DNA of 64,000 bases from Paulownia fortunei (taxonomy: Eukaryota > Streptophyta > Magnoliopsida > Lamiales > Paulowniaceae), in NCBI GenBank assembly GCA_019321725.1, contig JAGSPU010001666.1:1-64000 (forward strand), given 5' to 3'. A program made the position numbers and the translations under genes. Numbering within the stretch: the stretch's first letter is position 1; each line of letters starts with the position of its first letter. Of this stretch, positions 12,559 to 25,159 are shown piece after piece. Below the pieces are notes generated by a model. It made no database searches. It was not told the origin of the DNA and saw nothing but the letters and a program-made list of their open reading frames with translations.

Positions 12559-14532
12559 GGCTCCATAAAATATCAGTAGCCAAAAGCAAACATGGAAAAG
12601 TCAAGGCATGAGGCTATCATTCCTTTTCATCATATCTCAAGTTGTCGATTAAGCTATTTATTATGTTGTTAAGTAAAATTTTCATTTTTAAGAAATGCTA
12701 AAGAAATTTTCCAAAAAGTCAAATATTGTTTTAGAACCTTAAAAGTGATTGCTTATCAATTAATTATAAAAATATTCAATTCAGGACATAAATATGTATT
12801 TCTTTTTGAATTTTTTCACAATACATTTTTTTATTTTTAAAAATATATCCACGTTCTAACACATTTTTATATAACAAGATATGATTTGATTGTAATCATT
12901 ATACTCTTATCAATCATTTATATACTATTTTCAAAAAATATATTTACATTCAAATATATTTAAAAATATATATATATGACACTTCAAGTGTATTAATTAT
13001 ATTGCTATCCCTGGTCGAAGCCCATTCTCAAAATCCTTTTCTTTACCTTGAAACTACTTTATCTCAATTTTTTTTTTCAATATATGATTTGTAAAGAAAT
13101 GATATATCAAACGATCAGTCAATTAAAGTTTTATTGCAAGAATATTGTTAATTTGTATTATTTGTATACTAGCTTATCTTTTATAAATGGTTGCGATTTA
13201 ATGTAAATTATATTTTTTATTCTTCTTTTTCTTTTTTATTATTAAAACTCCAATGCTCTTTGTTTATCTTGTTTTTTATGGTTACATATAACTCTTCTTA
13301 CGAGCCTTTCAAAATACTATAGAAGATTTTATAGTATGAAAATGATGAATAGTCAATTGAGTGATGGGTTGACGCCTCCATTCATTTGAGCAGGGCGCAG
13401 GGCGCAGGGGCAGCCCACCTGGCTGGCAATTCGGACTTTGAAAGCTTCGTCTACGGGTATTCAGTGTTCAACTCCGTTGGAAAGTTGAAAATGGTCCTGG
13501 GACGGGTCCATTACATCATGCTCAAACATTTTGATTTCTTGAAGGATGTTTAGTGTTTGCTTGTCAACTGCCATTGAGTAGGTACGATACTAATGGCAGA
13601 AGTTCCACATATTTCAAATAGAAAATTAATCATTGAAATTATTTTAGAAAATAATGGTTTTCTATTATTGAAATTTCACAATACATTAATTAGTGCCAAC
13701 CCCATTCAATCTAACCTAATTTTATAGCTAAAATTCGATTTTTTTATTTTTACGCTTGAATTTTTTTAAGATAAATTATCAAATACATATCAATATTATA
13801 TTTTAAATTTTAAATTGTTACATATAAATAACTCAAACTTAAGATCTATTGGTTCATACGTTCAATCTTATCACTTAATCAATATCTGCTGAACTTAATT
13901 TTATCAAGAGTTAATAAATTAAAAGTATTTATGTGAGAATAAAATAATATATCAGACTCTCCTATAAGCAATTAATGTTGCTCAATCCACAAGGATATAC
14001 CATTATGACAAAATATAGTATAACTCCAAAATTATTTTAGCCACCAAATCAAAACAAATTAGAGTATCTTTGAGAAGCTTAACGAAGGCACGTGGATATC
14101 ATACGTATAAAAGAAGTTATCGGTTTCATAACTCTATAGGTCGGCCAAACCACCGGGAAAAAAGAAAAAGAAAAATGTGAAATATATTTTGGATATATTT
14201 AAGTTGAAATATTTTAGTTGTGTATGAAGTAACCAATCTACTAATAAAACTACGACCACATATTATTATGTCCTATAAATTAAAAACTCCGTCACATCAT
14301 TTTTTTGCTGCGATTTATTTTTATAAATCTTGCATACAATAATTTTCCTACTTTTGCCATTGCATTTTGGTTCCAGTTTTAAGAATCCATGCAACAAAAA
14401 TTTACTCGAAATTGAATAATTAGGAAATATTGATTTGCTAATAAACCCGGCTTAACACCAAACAACAAAGGCGTGAATGAAACAAAACATGAAAAACTTT
14501 TAGTCAACACTAAACAACAAAGGCATCGAAAT

Positions 14533-14932
14533 CCTGGGACAGAGACAGACATGCCAAGAGTGAGTTGTTTCGTTGGCCATGATAATTGCATTAGATTAAT
14601 CACTATTTATTTAGTGAGCCACTTGAAATTATTTGGAATACAAATGTGAGTGATGATCGTTTGAATCCTTGATAATTCTAATAACACTTGTAAATGAGTA
14701 TCGATTTTTTTTTTTTTTATTTCTATAAAAATAGAACGAGTCACGTATCCGATCGACTTAGGTGCAAATACGTTGTGGTACCATACGATCAAATTTACTT
14801 GAAGCGTAGCAATAGGAAATGAACATTTTTTTTTAAATTTAATCTGTAAATTTTGAATAACTGATCGAAATTCCTGGGACAGAGACAGACATGCCAAGGG
14901 TGAATTGTTTCGTTGGCCATGTTAATTGCATT
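14533..14932 (+). repeat. Pair of 60-base direct repeats 340 bases apart
   Basis: Positions 14533-14592 and 14873-14932 match over 60 bases with three mismatches. The shared core includes gggacagagacagacatgcc and ttgtttcgttggccatg. Just upstream, a shorter motif (aaacaacaaaggc) is itself repeated at about 14461 and 14512. The roughly 280 bases between the long copies are not repeated, so this is either an old tandem duplication with divergence or an insertion that split a duplication. Confidence 0.75.
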
Positions 14933-16943
14933 ATACAAAAGGAGGAAGCAGATTAAATTGAAGGGTTCAGTTAAAACGGGTTCTTCGAAGTTAATGATGG
15001 CCACATGGACCCAGTTGGTTGAGCATTATAACAAGTTTGAGTTGTCTCCTGCTTTGGTTTGTTGTACTGGATAGATTCGAGGACCCCCCAATCCCCTCAC
15101 CCCCAGCTTCAAATTTTAAAAACGAAGAAAGAAAGTTGACAGAGTAGATTTCCAGTATAACTCATCGATGCTCGAGCCGGGAGGCTCGTGACTTTCGATT
15201 CCACCAATGTCGTCAATTTCCAAAAAAATGCTTTTCATAAATAAGGAAAATAATACTAATAGCATTTTTAACATGTGAATTAATACAGACATTCCCAAAT
15301 ATATTAAGTCACTTCAAAATACGTTAATTCATTGTTTAAAAAAATTAATGATTATTGAAGCACCAGCATTAAATTTTGTTTAGAAGAAAGGAAGAAAGTA
15401 TAGTAACAAATTTGTGATTCGAGAATAATCCATTATATTACTTAAAATTTATATTTAAAATATTATTCAGGATAAATTTAAAAAAAATGATAAAATCTTG
15501 TTTGCATAAAAAAATAACCATCTTTAAAATTTATGATTAATTTGAAAATATATAAATACAAAAAAGCTAATTATTTTATAAAAATATTATATTTATGTGT
15601 GAAGATTGTCAATAAAAAATATATTATTGAGTAAAATTACATGTAAGTATTGAACAAATAAATAATAACTTAGTAGGATATAATTATTAAAATAAAAATA
15701 AAAATTCAAAAATAAAGTACATTATTAATAAAATATTTATTAATAAAATATTTAGGAAATTTTGTCATATTCAATTCCAAAAAAATGATATACGAAGATT
15801 TGAACGTCATATGAAAATGTCATTTTTTTGCAAATTATTTTTAAAACTCAAAAAAATTTGTTATTATTAAACAAAACTGAATTTTTTTAGTAACAATTTT
15901 GATTAACCAATTATTCTTATCCTAGACTTTTGCAGATTGACAATATAATATTATATCACCTATTTGATTCCCAGGTTATTTTGAATGGATTAATGATTGA
16001 ATCAGAACCAGCAAATATTGCTATAACTTTCTGATTGATAAGATTTCAATTTCTTCGCTGGAATTAAAAAAAATTCCATTCATGACAAGTCTACATTTAT
16101 TAGACAGGCTGGTGTGACAAAATTGTTTGCTCCACTTAAGTAAATCATTAAAAAAGTTTTACTGAATAGGCAGTGTAATGAATGGATTCATTAGCATGCT
16201 TATAATCAACCGAGTTCAAAATTAATAACATTTAATATATAATTAAATTACTCCTTAATATATAATTAAATATAAATTCCCTAATGCAGGCTTGGGCCGG
16301 ATTGTCAAATGGATTTCGACCTGGCCAACGTAGTGACCATTTTAAAATGCCAATCTCTACGTCATTACCTTGAATAAATTATAAAGAAAGCAAAAATATT
16401 AGCCTTTAAAAAAAAAAATTAGTTACAATAACACAAAGATAGTTACAAGGATAATTATAAATTTGATTGTGTGCATATCGCCGGGGGACTTGAATTTCCT
16501 CTTCTCCTCGACTTTTATCATTTTCCCACTCTCTTAAAAAAATTTCCCCCCATTCTTTTTTTTTTATAGGCACCTTCCCCCTCCCTTCTCAACTGTCTCT
16601 CCGTGTTCATCTCGCGTTTTAGCAGACTTAGGAGACAAATCAAAACAAAACAACTTGTATATATTTAGTGGGAGAGGGAGAAAACTAAGAAGAGAGAGAA
16701 GAAAAAAAGAAATACAAACACCCCCACACCCCGTTTTCTACAGAGAGAGAAGAGCTTCCCTTTTTGATTTCAATTTCAATCATTCAAATTATTCTCAGCA
16801 CTACCTCTGCTAAAATCGATCATTATCTTCAGATATTAACGATTTGGCAACTGGGTTTTTGGCTTTTAGATCTTGAGTGGAATTTTTTAGAGAAGGTGAA
16901 TTATTGATTGAATTTTGAAAAAAAAAAGGGACTCTTTTTAAGG

Positions 16944-16985
16944 ATGAAGGATGCTTATTGCGAAAAAAGTTTGCTTGTGATGTAA
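16944..16985 (+). promoter_or_regulatory. uORF 1 in IPCS leader, ending in AUGUAA
   Basis: A 13-codon upstream frame (MKDAYCEKSLLVM, then stop) with A at -3. Its last codon and stop form ATGTAA at 16980-16985. It lies 35 bases before the main IPCS start. It would be removed if a leader intron ending at the tacatag near 17018 is used, which I cannot exclude. Confidence 0.4.
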
Positions 16986-16986
16986 T

Positions 16987-18840
16987 ATGGCACTGTTGTT
17001 GGCTGTCACATACATAGAAGATGTCGTTTTACATTGGTCGCGAGGCTTCAAAGGTTCGCCTTTTTTTCCCTACACTTTCTAGTAAATGTTTTTCTTTTTC
17101 TTTTTCAAGAAAATGTTTTTGGGTTTTTGCTTTCTTGTTAGTTGATTTCCATGTCATTTGTCTGCCAACTCTTCTATTGATTTGTTTGTTGTTTTTGTGA
17201 TGAGAAGTTATGGAAGAGATTTTGTGCGGAGACCACAACAGAAATCAACCTTCTTGCAGAAAATTGGAAGTATATTTTAGGGGGTCTCATTGGTCAGGTT
17301 TGTTAATACGAACTATGTTTATTGCTGATCTCTGTTTGCTTGTAATGGCTGGTGATTCTTATTTAACCAAAACTCTGAATTGAAAACATGTATGGTGAAA
17401 CCATGAAAAATATATTTTGAAGTATATTCCTGAATCCTGACTAAATCATGAATCTTTACTCAAAGTCATCACAATCAAGAACCAATAATTGAAAAATGGG
17501 ATTTTGATTATGAGAACTACTGACTGCTTTTGAGCTGTCAACAGTCAATACATCAAAATTTAGTCCTTTGGCATTTTAAAAGAAAATCAACAAAAAAATA
17601 AAATGAAATACCCATGCTTTTGAAGATTGAATTGAAGAAACCAATGGAATTTGAAGGCTTGAAACCCACAGAAAAACCCATGTTCTGAAATTTACTTTTT
17701 ACTCATAAGAAGCTTTTTCTCTCGTTTTTGGTGAAGAAAGGCTTTCACAGTTGTGGGTTGCATATGGACTAAGTAGGATAATAGGATATAAGATATACTT
17801 GTCCGAATGATACACATCAGTACTTGTGGTGTATAAGGATGTTTAAATGTGGTTCTTGTATCCAAAAGATAACTGGAAGTGTGTTTCATTTTTATCCTTT
17901 GCTAAATGTTGATTATTTACTCTTGACATGTTGATCTTAAGAGCAATGGCGCCAATGCTATTATTTTTGCTCTTGCATTATGGAAATTGCTCTGGATTTA
18001 TTATAAGCTGTTTGTCATTCTCTACGTTCCTATGGTTTTGCCAGCTATTGTGAAAAGCTACACTTGGAAGACCTTCAGTTCTTTTGAACAGCTAATAGTT
18101 GCATCTTGCATGTTATTTGTGATTTGGGAAGTCCATATTAGTCTACATAGTTGGCATTAAGTAAGCTCTAGCTGTCCCTTGATGATTGTTTCTAAAGTTA
18201 ACTTCAATCTTGTATTTCAACCCTGGAAACATAAATAATAAGTGGTTTATTATAGTATTTATCATCGAATGTTGACGCTTCTAATATGGTGATGCAAGAG
18301 TACAGGACTTCTTCCTAAAGCAGAATAAATTGGTTTATCTCTCTAGTTAAATGGGCACAGCTTTGACCTCAACTTAAAGCATAGAGCTCTGATGTACATT
18401 TGGCATGTCATTGACATAAAAACTGGGGATGTGATTTGTGGAAGAAATTTTCTGTGGTTGGACCATTTTCTTGGATGGATAATCACTTTGATTAAAAGTC
18501 AGGATATATGGGAGTTAGCTATTGTTTATTGTTTTATTTTGCTTATTTTCCTTGGGCTCTTTGGGGTTGTATTTTCTTCTAGATTCTAATTGTGATGTCC
18601 ATCTATATCTCCTTTCATCAGTACATCCATGGGCTAGCGGCTCGAGGAGTTCATTATTTTCATCGGCCAGGAGCAACACTTCAGGATGTTGGCTTCTTTC
18701 TTCTTCCGGTAACAATAAATAGTTTTTGTAATTTCGTTTCTTAATGTTAGTAGTGACATGCCTGCATACTCTGGGTCTTTTACTTATGCTACAAACTTCG
18801 TTGAACTGTAGGAGCTTGGGCAAGACAAAGCTTACATTAG
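16987..18840 (+). promoter_or_regulatory. Overlapping out-of-frame uORF 2 of IPCS
   Basis: An ATG at 16987 with A at -3 and G at +4 (strong context) starts 34 bases before the IPCS start, in another frame. Across the splice junctions of IPCS exons 1-4 this frame stays open for 90 codons, ending at TAG 18838-18840. Ribosomes starting here would miss the IPCS start. It matters only if the mature leader retains this ATG. Confidence 0.35.
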
Positions 18841-20655
18841 TGAAACTGTGTTTACATTCATTTTTCTGTCTTTTGTCTTGGTGAGTTTTCTTATTATTCA
18901 ATTATTATTATTATTAATTTTTTTCCTAAGTGTCATTTAAGTTTAATGTTCTAAATATTTGTGATGCTGCATGTAGTGGACTTTCCATCCTTTCATACTG
19001 AAGAGCAAGAAGATTTACACAGTCCTGATATGGTGCAGGGTCTTGGCATTCTTAGTTGTAAGTGCAGTTTTGGCTTGCCTTCTTAAAAGTTCTTTTGTGC
19101 TGCTAGGAGTTGGTTGAATATCTAATTAGTAGTTGTAATAAAGTTTTTGAAGTTTTTGATTTGTAGATAGCAGGTGTGTAGACTTGACCATCAATTGATC
19201 AGTATTTGCAGAATTTTTGAAAAACATCTGTAAAAATACTTATTCTTTATGGATTGTAATTATTTCTACTTTTTACTTGCTGCAGGCTTGTCAATTTCTT
19301 CGGATCATAACTTTCTATTCTACTCAGCTGCCTGGTCCAAACTATCATTGTCGAGAGGTAAAGAATAGCTTGTTCCTTTCTCAGTGGAAGTGGTGTGCTC
19401 TTATTTTATGCTGAATATCTTTTGCTTCATTTCCTATTTTCTTCACAATCTGTAAGTGAACTGTACAGCTTATATTGAATTCCTTTTTTCTTTTTCCTGT
19501 ATGTAGGGCTCAAAGCTTGCCAGGCTGCCTCGTCCTGATAGTGTTTTAGAAGTTCTATTAATTAACTGTAGGTGACAATTCTCTTGCTTTCCCTACATCT
19601 AGTGTTCTAATTGTGACAAATTTTTGATATTGTGTGCCTATCTTTTTATGGTTGTGCAGTTCCTCGGGGTGTGCTTTATGGTTGTGGTGATTTGATATTT
19701 TCTTCTCACATGATATTCTCTCTAGTCTTTGTGCGGACATATCATAAATATGGCACTCGAAGGTAATACTTTGAGTTATCTCGTGTTATGCAGATGCTCT
19801 GGTTATTTTAAGTTGGATTGGTTATGTTTGCTATTGTGAAGTTAACAAGATATAGTTCACCCTCCCTCAAATAATGAAACTTTGATATGTAGTTTTTTGT
19901 TTGTTAGAAAAATAGTGTCCCATGTTTAGTGGAGGTCTGCTTTTTAAAAATCTAAATGCCAGTTTTAACTGATATCACACTACAACCATCGTTGTGTGAA
20001 TTTGTGACATATATCTCGTTTTGTGGCGTGGCAGTTTTGTGAAGCAGTGTGCTTGGTTAATTGTTGTAATTCAAAGCTTGTTGATTGTGGCATCCCGGAA
20101 GCACTACACAGTTGATGTCGTCGTGGCATGGTAAACTATGCTAATAATCTGAAGTTTTAATGTGGAGCATGTAAATTGAAACAACTGGCTGATGAATTTC
20201 CAAACACATGATTTTGTTGCAGGTACACTGTTAATTTGGTTGTGTTCTTTATCGACAAAAAGTTGCCAGGTTTGCATTTATTACTCTCCTAATGGTTGTA
20301 CCATCTTCATTTTCATCTGTTTGCAAGCCTGACTTGGATTCTATACATGCAGAACTGCCTGATCGTTCTAATGGGGCCGCAGCTCTGTTCCTCCCGCTGA
20401 CCAAGGATAACAAGACTAAGGAAGAGAATCACAAACTCATGAATGGGAATTCTGGAGATTCTGCTGACTGGGTATAACTTAGCTATCCTTTTCTTTCCCT
20501 CTTGATATTTAAATGGATCAGCTTTTAATAATGAATTGCAGCAGTTTTCTTAAAATTGCTTATTGCCTTTTCAGAGGCCAAGAACTCAAATCAATGGCAA
20601 GATTATGGAAGAAGGAAATGTTGTGCATGTTGAAGCAGTCATTAACGGTGTGTAG
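17021..20655 (+). CDS. Inositol phosphorylceramide synthase (IPCS)
   Basis: The enzyme moves phosphoinositol from phosphatidylinositol to ceramide in the Golgi/TGN, the committed step to GIPC sphingolipids. Twelve exons: 17021-17053, 17208-17297, 18622-18708, 18812-18880, 18977-19057, 19286-19357, 19507-19567, 19660-19762, 20035-20130, 20223-20269, 20353-20471 and 20575-20655. They sum to 939 bases, an unbroken 312-residue protein of the usual length for the family. It starts [16 protein letters not shown] and has several membrane segments. The lipid-phosphatase-like catalytic motifs are CGDLIFSSH (His181) and [11 protein letters not shown] (His222, Asp226), on the pattern of animal sphingomyelin synthases. 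The C-terminal tail is hydrophilic and cytosolic. Arabidopsis ERH1, a member of this family, restrains RPW8-linked cell death. The leader is CT-rich with upstream ATGs. Substrate specificity is inferred from plant homologues. Confidence 0.95.
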
Positions 20656-23135
20656 TTGACGAACAAGACAGCTTAGCCACTGCTGAAACTGCTATGGAGT
20701 TGGTCGCACTCTACTTCACAACTGTGTCACCAAAACAGTTCCTCAAAATTGGTGAACACCACTTGTAATCTAGATCATGGAGTCATGGAGTCCAGTTTAT
20801 GGCTTTCAAAGGTTTTTTAGTCTTAGGGTGGACTAGCAATGTGCAGTAGTCAACAACACCCTATTGTATCTTGGAATTCCATGTTTTTCTAATTGCATCA
20901 ATCATTTTTAACAATTATCTCCCACTTATTTATGTTTTGTTTCACCTGGACATAAACTAAACTATACTAGTACGAGTCTCAGGAAAATCAATCTTGTGCA
21001 TCTCAGCCACCAGATGATAATAAAGTGGGTCTGAGAAATTTTGTTGTTTATTTAGGCTACAGCGCATAATGGGCTGTTGATGTGCTTCGATTCTTTATGT
21101 CTACGTACCCTGTATTTTACTTTTCCAGACATCATGGTTGCCATACTTGCCTGTTTGGATTGTTTCATGAAATAGACACATCTACTATCACGTGCTTGGC
21201 CAAACATTGACAGAGGGGAGAAACTGTTATAGATAATATAGACCCACAATATCTCTAACTTTTAGCTTATATATATATATTCAGCTCTGTGGAAATCAAG
21301 GGATCTTCAAAACTGGTTAGATCTCTTCATCTAGTGGACACTTGCATCTTGCTTCACATGGAGTTTAATTACATTCTTTGAGAATGAAGAAAAAATTGGC
21401 CTATCCCATTCAATCTGTTAGTTGGACTTGGTGGTTTTAAGAAAAAGTGATGAAGTATGAAGCAGAAGGAATGCCAATTGGGCCATATGAGCCGAATTTG
21501 ATCAGACTGAAGATATGGGCCGACTGTTATGTGTTTTAGCTTTCACTCAAATTAAAATCGGCCCGAATGCTCATTATCCTTTTTCGGTTTATTATCATCA
21601 AAGAAAATGATTTATCATGTAAAATCAAAACATGTATGCGATTCCCCATTTTGAAGCAAATGGTAAATAGAATGGTTTCCAAACCACAGTGATTTTATGC
21701 CCAGTCCTATATGATCCATCCAATTATACAAAAGAAAAAAAAAAAGAGAAAATCTTATTATATAATGTTAAGTTTCATGGGTTGAGTTTAAGTTAGTTTG
21801 TGTCCAACCTGGATGGGGCTTGGCCCATATTGATTTACGTTTTGCATTTTGACTCCACACAGCTTTTTCAAGTTTAATCTGAAAAAATGTACATCTAATT
21901 TAGGATCCCATGATTTGGTGAAGCATTGGAATGAATGTGTCCTAAGTGGGATAAATATTATTGCAATAGTCAAGGGTAGTTTTCAGTGATGTTAGTTTAT
22001 ATATATGCTCATGAAGTTGATCAGGCACTACAGATGATTGCCTGATTGGGTTCGATGAGCCTGAGCTCAAAAAACTTAACTTGGACTTGTTTGCATCCTT
22101 ATACTCTACTGAATGCTTTCATTGGTTATGCATTGTTTTATTAAGTTACGCCAAAAAAAGAAAGAAAGTAGAACCAACGAATGTAATATAATCTTTCTTC
22201 GCCAATGATGCAACAATTTAACTTTTTGGCCCCAATACTACTAGTCTAACTAAATTGAAGTTTCAAAATTGAGAGACATAAATAAATAGTCATAACTTCC
22301 TCATTATTATTTAAATAATAATAATAATTTTGTAGTGGTTTGATTTTTGAGGGTTGAAGTACATTGGAGGTGGGAGGAGATGAAGCTTTCACCTAAAAAT
22401 CATCATCTGTTTTAAAGTAAATGATATTAGATTTGATGATTCAATATTCTTGTTGGTGGAGCCTGAGGCCCTTCATCTTGAAATTGACTTCATCAACATT
22501 ATGCATCAAAAAGAGGTAAAATGTTACATGATTCATTACGAATAATGTGTGGGAGCATATTTGGAGCACTAAAGTTGTCAGTCTCATCTTATTGCCTGAT
22601 TGCTATTTCTGCGTACGACAGACAGTTATTTGCTGTGTAACAATGGAACAAATGTCTGTGCTAATTTAAGAAATCCCAATTCTTAGTTTACTACAGGAGA
22701 AAGTGATGTGGACAATGCCAGTGTTGAATATTTGATGGAGTGATAATGAAAGGTTTATCTACATTGTATGGATGATTTGATTTTATGGTCAAATTTTTTA
22801 TATTAAATATATTTTACATACATCATAATAATTTAAAAATTTAAAATTTATTGTAATATAAAATTGTGCAAACAAACAAAATAAATTTTAAGCACTCCTA
22901 AACTACTTGTAAGCACCAAACCCCCTTGTCCAATTAGAATATCTTATACAAAATAAAGCTCAAATGGACTTGGTAGGCATTTTTGTCTTTGTCTCTAACA
23001 TAATACTGCACGAAATTCTCAACAAAAAAAGATTTTCCAACCAGACAACACATAGATATTGTTTATTTCTCAAATATTATTTTTCTTCCATTCTCATTCT
23101 TTTTTGCCCTTTTTCAGGTTGGGGGTATAAATTCT

Positions 23136-23142
<7 letters not shown>

Positions 23143-23184
<42 letters not shown>
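23143..23184 (+). repeat. (TA)n microsatellite
   Basis: About 21 uninterrupted TA units. Confidence 0.9.
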
Positions 23185-23185
<1 letters not shown>

Positions 23186-23437
23186 CTATTTTGGAAATGG
23201 GTTGTATACAGCTAGTTTTGTTACCCATGTGACCTCCCCTATCATGTGTATCTTTGTTGATACTTTAGGACGGCAAACTGTCCCCTCACTCATTGATCTT
23301 AACAAATCCTACATTGCAAGGATAAGGGCTTGCTGCCCACCTGTGTGACCATCATCACTACTACTCATGTTGCCGCAATTTATGCCTCAAATTTCAATAA
23401 ATTACCAGTCAACATAAAGTTCACAATATTTCATTTC

Positions 23438-23438
<1 letters not shown>

Positions 23439-23469
<31 letters not shown>
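23439..23469 (+). repeat. (GT)n(GA)n compound microsatellite
   Basis: Seven or more GT units pass directly into about nine GA units. Confidence 0.85.
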
Positions 23470-23470
<1 letters not shown>

Positions 23471-23586
23471 GAGGGTATGCATATACTACTATTATCATAA
23501 TTAGTTAGGGTATATATGTCTGTTAACGGCCACCTTTTTCCCTTTTGCATGCTCATTGTCTTTTTTCCCCATTGTAAAGACTGGGT

Positions 23587-23604
23587 AGGGGGTGGGGGGG
23601 GGGG
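23587..23604 (+). repeat. G-rich homopolymer tract
   Basis: GGGGG, T, then an unbroken run of about 12 G. It could form a G-quadruplex and is likely to be length-variable. Confidence 0.8.
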
Positions 23605-24715
23605 GTCCTCTTGATCCCTGGATGGGTGGTACAAATAATTACTCCATCTTGCCGGCATACACTCACTTGCTCTACTTGCCTTTGTGGAGTGTCAATCATT
23701 TTATTATCAGCCTTGGCTCCAAATTTTGGGGTTCATTATTCTCTTCAGGGACCATTCCTAGCTAGCTACCTCATTAATATATCCATTTCCCATCATTTCA
23801 CTCTCCCCCACTTTTCTTAGGTTCAAATTCAATTCATTAATGTAATATGATATATGAAATCTTGACATAAAATTCTTAAAGTTATGAGTACAACATTTGA
23901 ATGTTTCTATTTTTAAGAAGGGTTGGGAAGGTAAATGTTACTTTCGTTGTTAAGAATTAGGACCAAGTCCAGGTTAACATGTGAATCGCATTTTATTTTT
24001 TTGAAAAGAAGTACATCAGATATTAACTACCAAGCAAATATCAATAAATAATTTACATGTAATAATTAATAACAATCACATAGTGAAATTTAAAGTCAAA
24101 ACCTCACAATTTTGGGTACTCAAAATCACATTGTTAACTTTGGTTACGCGAAGACTAAGCCAAAAGAAGTGTTCCATTAGGTGGATGTGTTTTATACTAG
24201 TTTGTTGGGATAATTATGAAAGAAATATTTGGATGTTAAAAGAATAATTAAGCAGTTATTATAAGTGAGTTAAAATGTATGTTAATTAAATAATTCACCA
24301 AAAAATGAGAATGTATGGAAGGAAGTAGGAACCAACATTACGAGTTACTATTCTATGCTTGGATCAGTCCATGTTGGTGATTGCTCAAACCATTTTGATC
24401 CACATGCTAAAATCCTTGTCTGAGAATATATAGGATAAAAAGATAAAAAGTAAGATACTTTGGTCACATGAACATGCATGGACTACATGATGAGGGTATA
24501 AGAAATTTCTTTTCTATGTTATGGCCAATTGATAGTTTCTTATAGTGTTGGGGTAGACTGACATTGCGAATTCGTGTGTTAGACAAGTAATAGGTGGTGG
24601 CATAGTGTAGCATCTGAATAGATTAACTATTAATGTCATTACACGGGTTGTTTCACAACACATAATACATTGATTTATAGTATATTGACACTAAAATATT
24701 CTAGACACATTGAAC

Positions 24716-24900
24716 AGTGAGTAGTTGGTAAGCCCTTGGGTTATGTCTATTGCACCCGTTGTCGGACATCACAGTGAGATATCGATACAAAGCATTCATC
24801 TGATGGTTCGAAACTCAATTTAAGTTATGATTTGAAATACAAATTAAATATCACAAGGACTACCTAAGAATAAATAGAAGACCAATTCTATGTCTAAATA
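24716..24900 (+). mobile_element. Possible tRNA-derived SINE
   Basis: An A-box-like TAGTTGGTAAG (about 24721) is followed about 80 bases later by a B-box-like GGTTCGAAACTC (about 24803-24814), the two internal promoter boxes of RNA polymerase III. The spacing is longer than in a true tRNA, no cloverleaf can be drawn, and I could not fix target-site duplications or a tail. It is a candidate only. Confidence 0.3.
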
Positions 24901-24958
24901 TTGAGATAAGAATGTTTAACTTTTTAATATTGTGTTATCATAATATTTTTTTTCTCTT

Positions 24959-25124
24959 GACCCTATTATAAAGGGTCGGGTGCTTGAAGGCCCATCAAGT
25001 CCATCCCACCTAGTGGTCCCTAAACCACAGCTATGGCTCGAGATGGTGTAGAAGGTGCACCATGTCTTGGTGTTAGGTTCATCTTAGGTGACCTCTAGTT
25101 GAACCTGACCCATAAATTGGGTCA
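24959..25124. repeat. Cluster of five short perfect hairpins
   Basis: In 166 bases there are five consecutive perfect stems: gaccct/agggtc (24959-24977), gtggt/accac (25013-25028), atggtg/caccat (25043-25063), aggttca/tgaacct (25075-25106) and tgaccc/gggtca (25106-25124). The segment is clearly less AT-rich than its surroundings and encodes no recognisable protein. It may be a decayed mobile element or a structured RNA. Confidence 0.5.
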
Positions 25125-25159
25125 ACCCTACCCTGTTGGGTGATGCTGCATGTCAGTGG

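Larger units (their letters stand above)
10291..16600. other. Intergenic region, no gene seen
   Basis: About 6.3 kb of AT-rich DNA between the UVR/SnoaL gene and the IPCS leader. I see no exon series, RNA gene or intact transposon. It contains a long C tract, a TTTA microsatellite, a 60-base direct repeat pair, and a short perfect hairpin near 13315-13338 (atactata ... tatagtat). Confidence 0.55.
20656..24715. other. Intergenic region, no gene seen
   Basis: The first few hundred bases are the probable 3' UTR of IPCS. The rest is AT-rich, with microsatellites and a small perfect hairpin (tcaggca ... tgcctga, near 22021-22045). No exon series was found on either strand. Confidence 0.5.

Noticed and set aside
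22021..22045. Perfect 7-bp hairpin as a terminator or miRNA
   Set aside because: A single short stem is expected many times by chance in 64 kb, and nothing nearby supports a transcript.
24803..24814. tRNA gene from the GGTTCGAAACTC box
   Set aside because: No acceptor stem, no anticodon arm, and the A-B box spacing is too long. Kept only as a SINE candidate.
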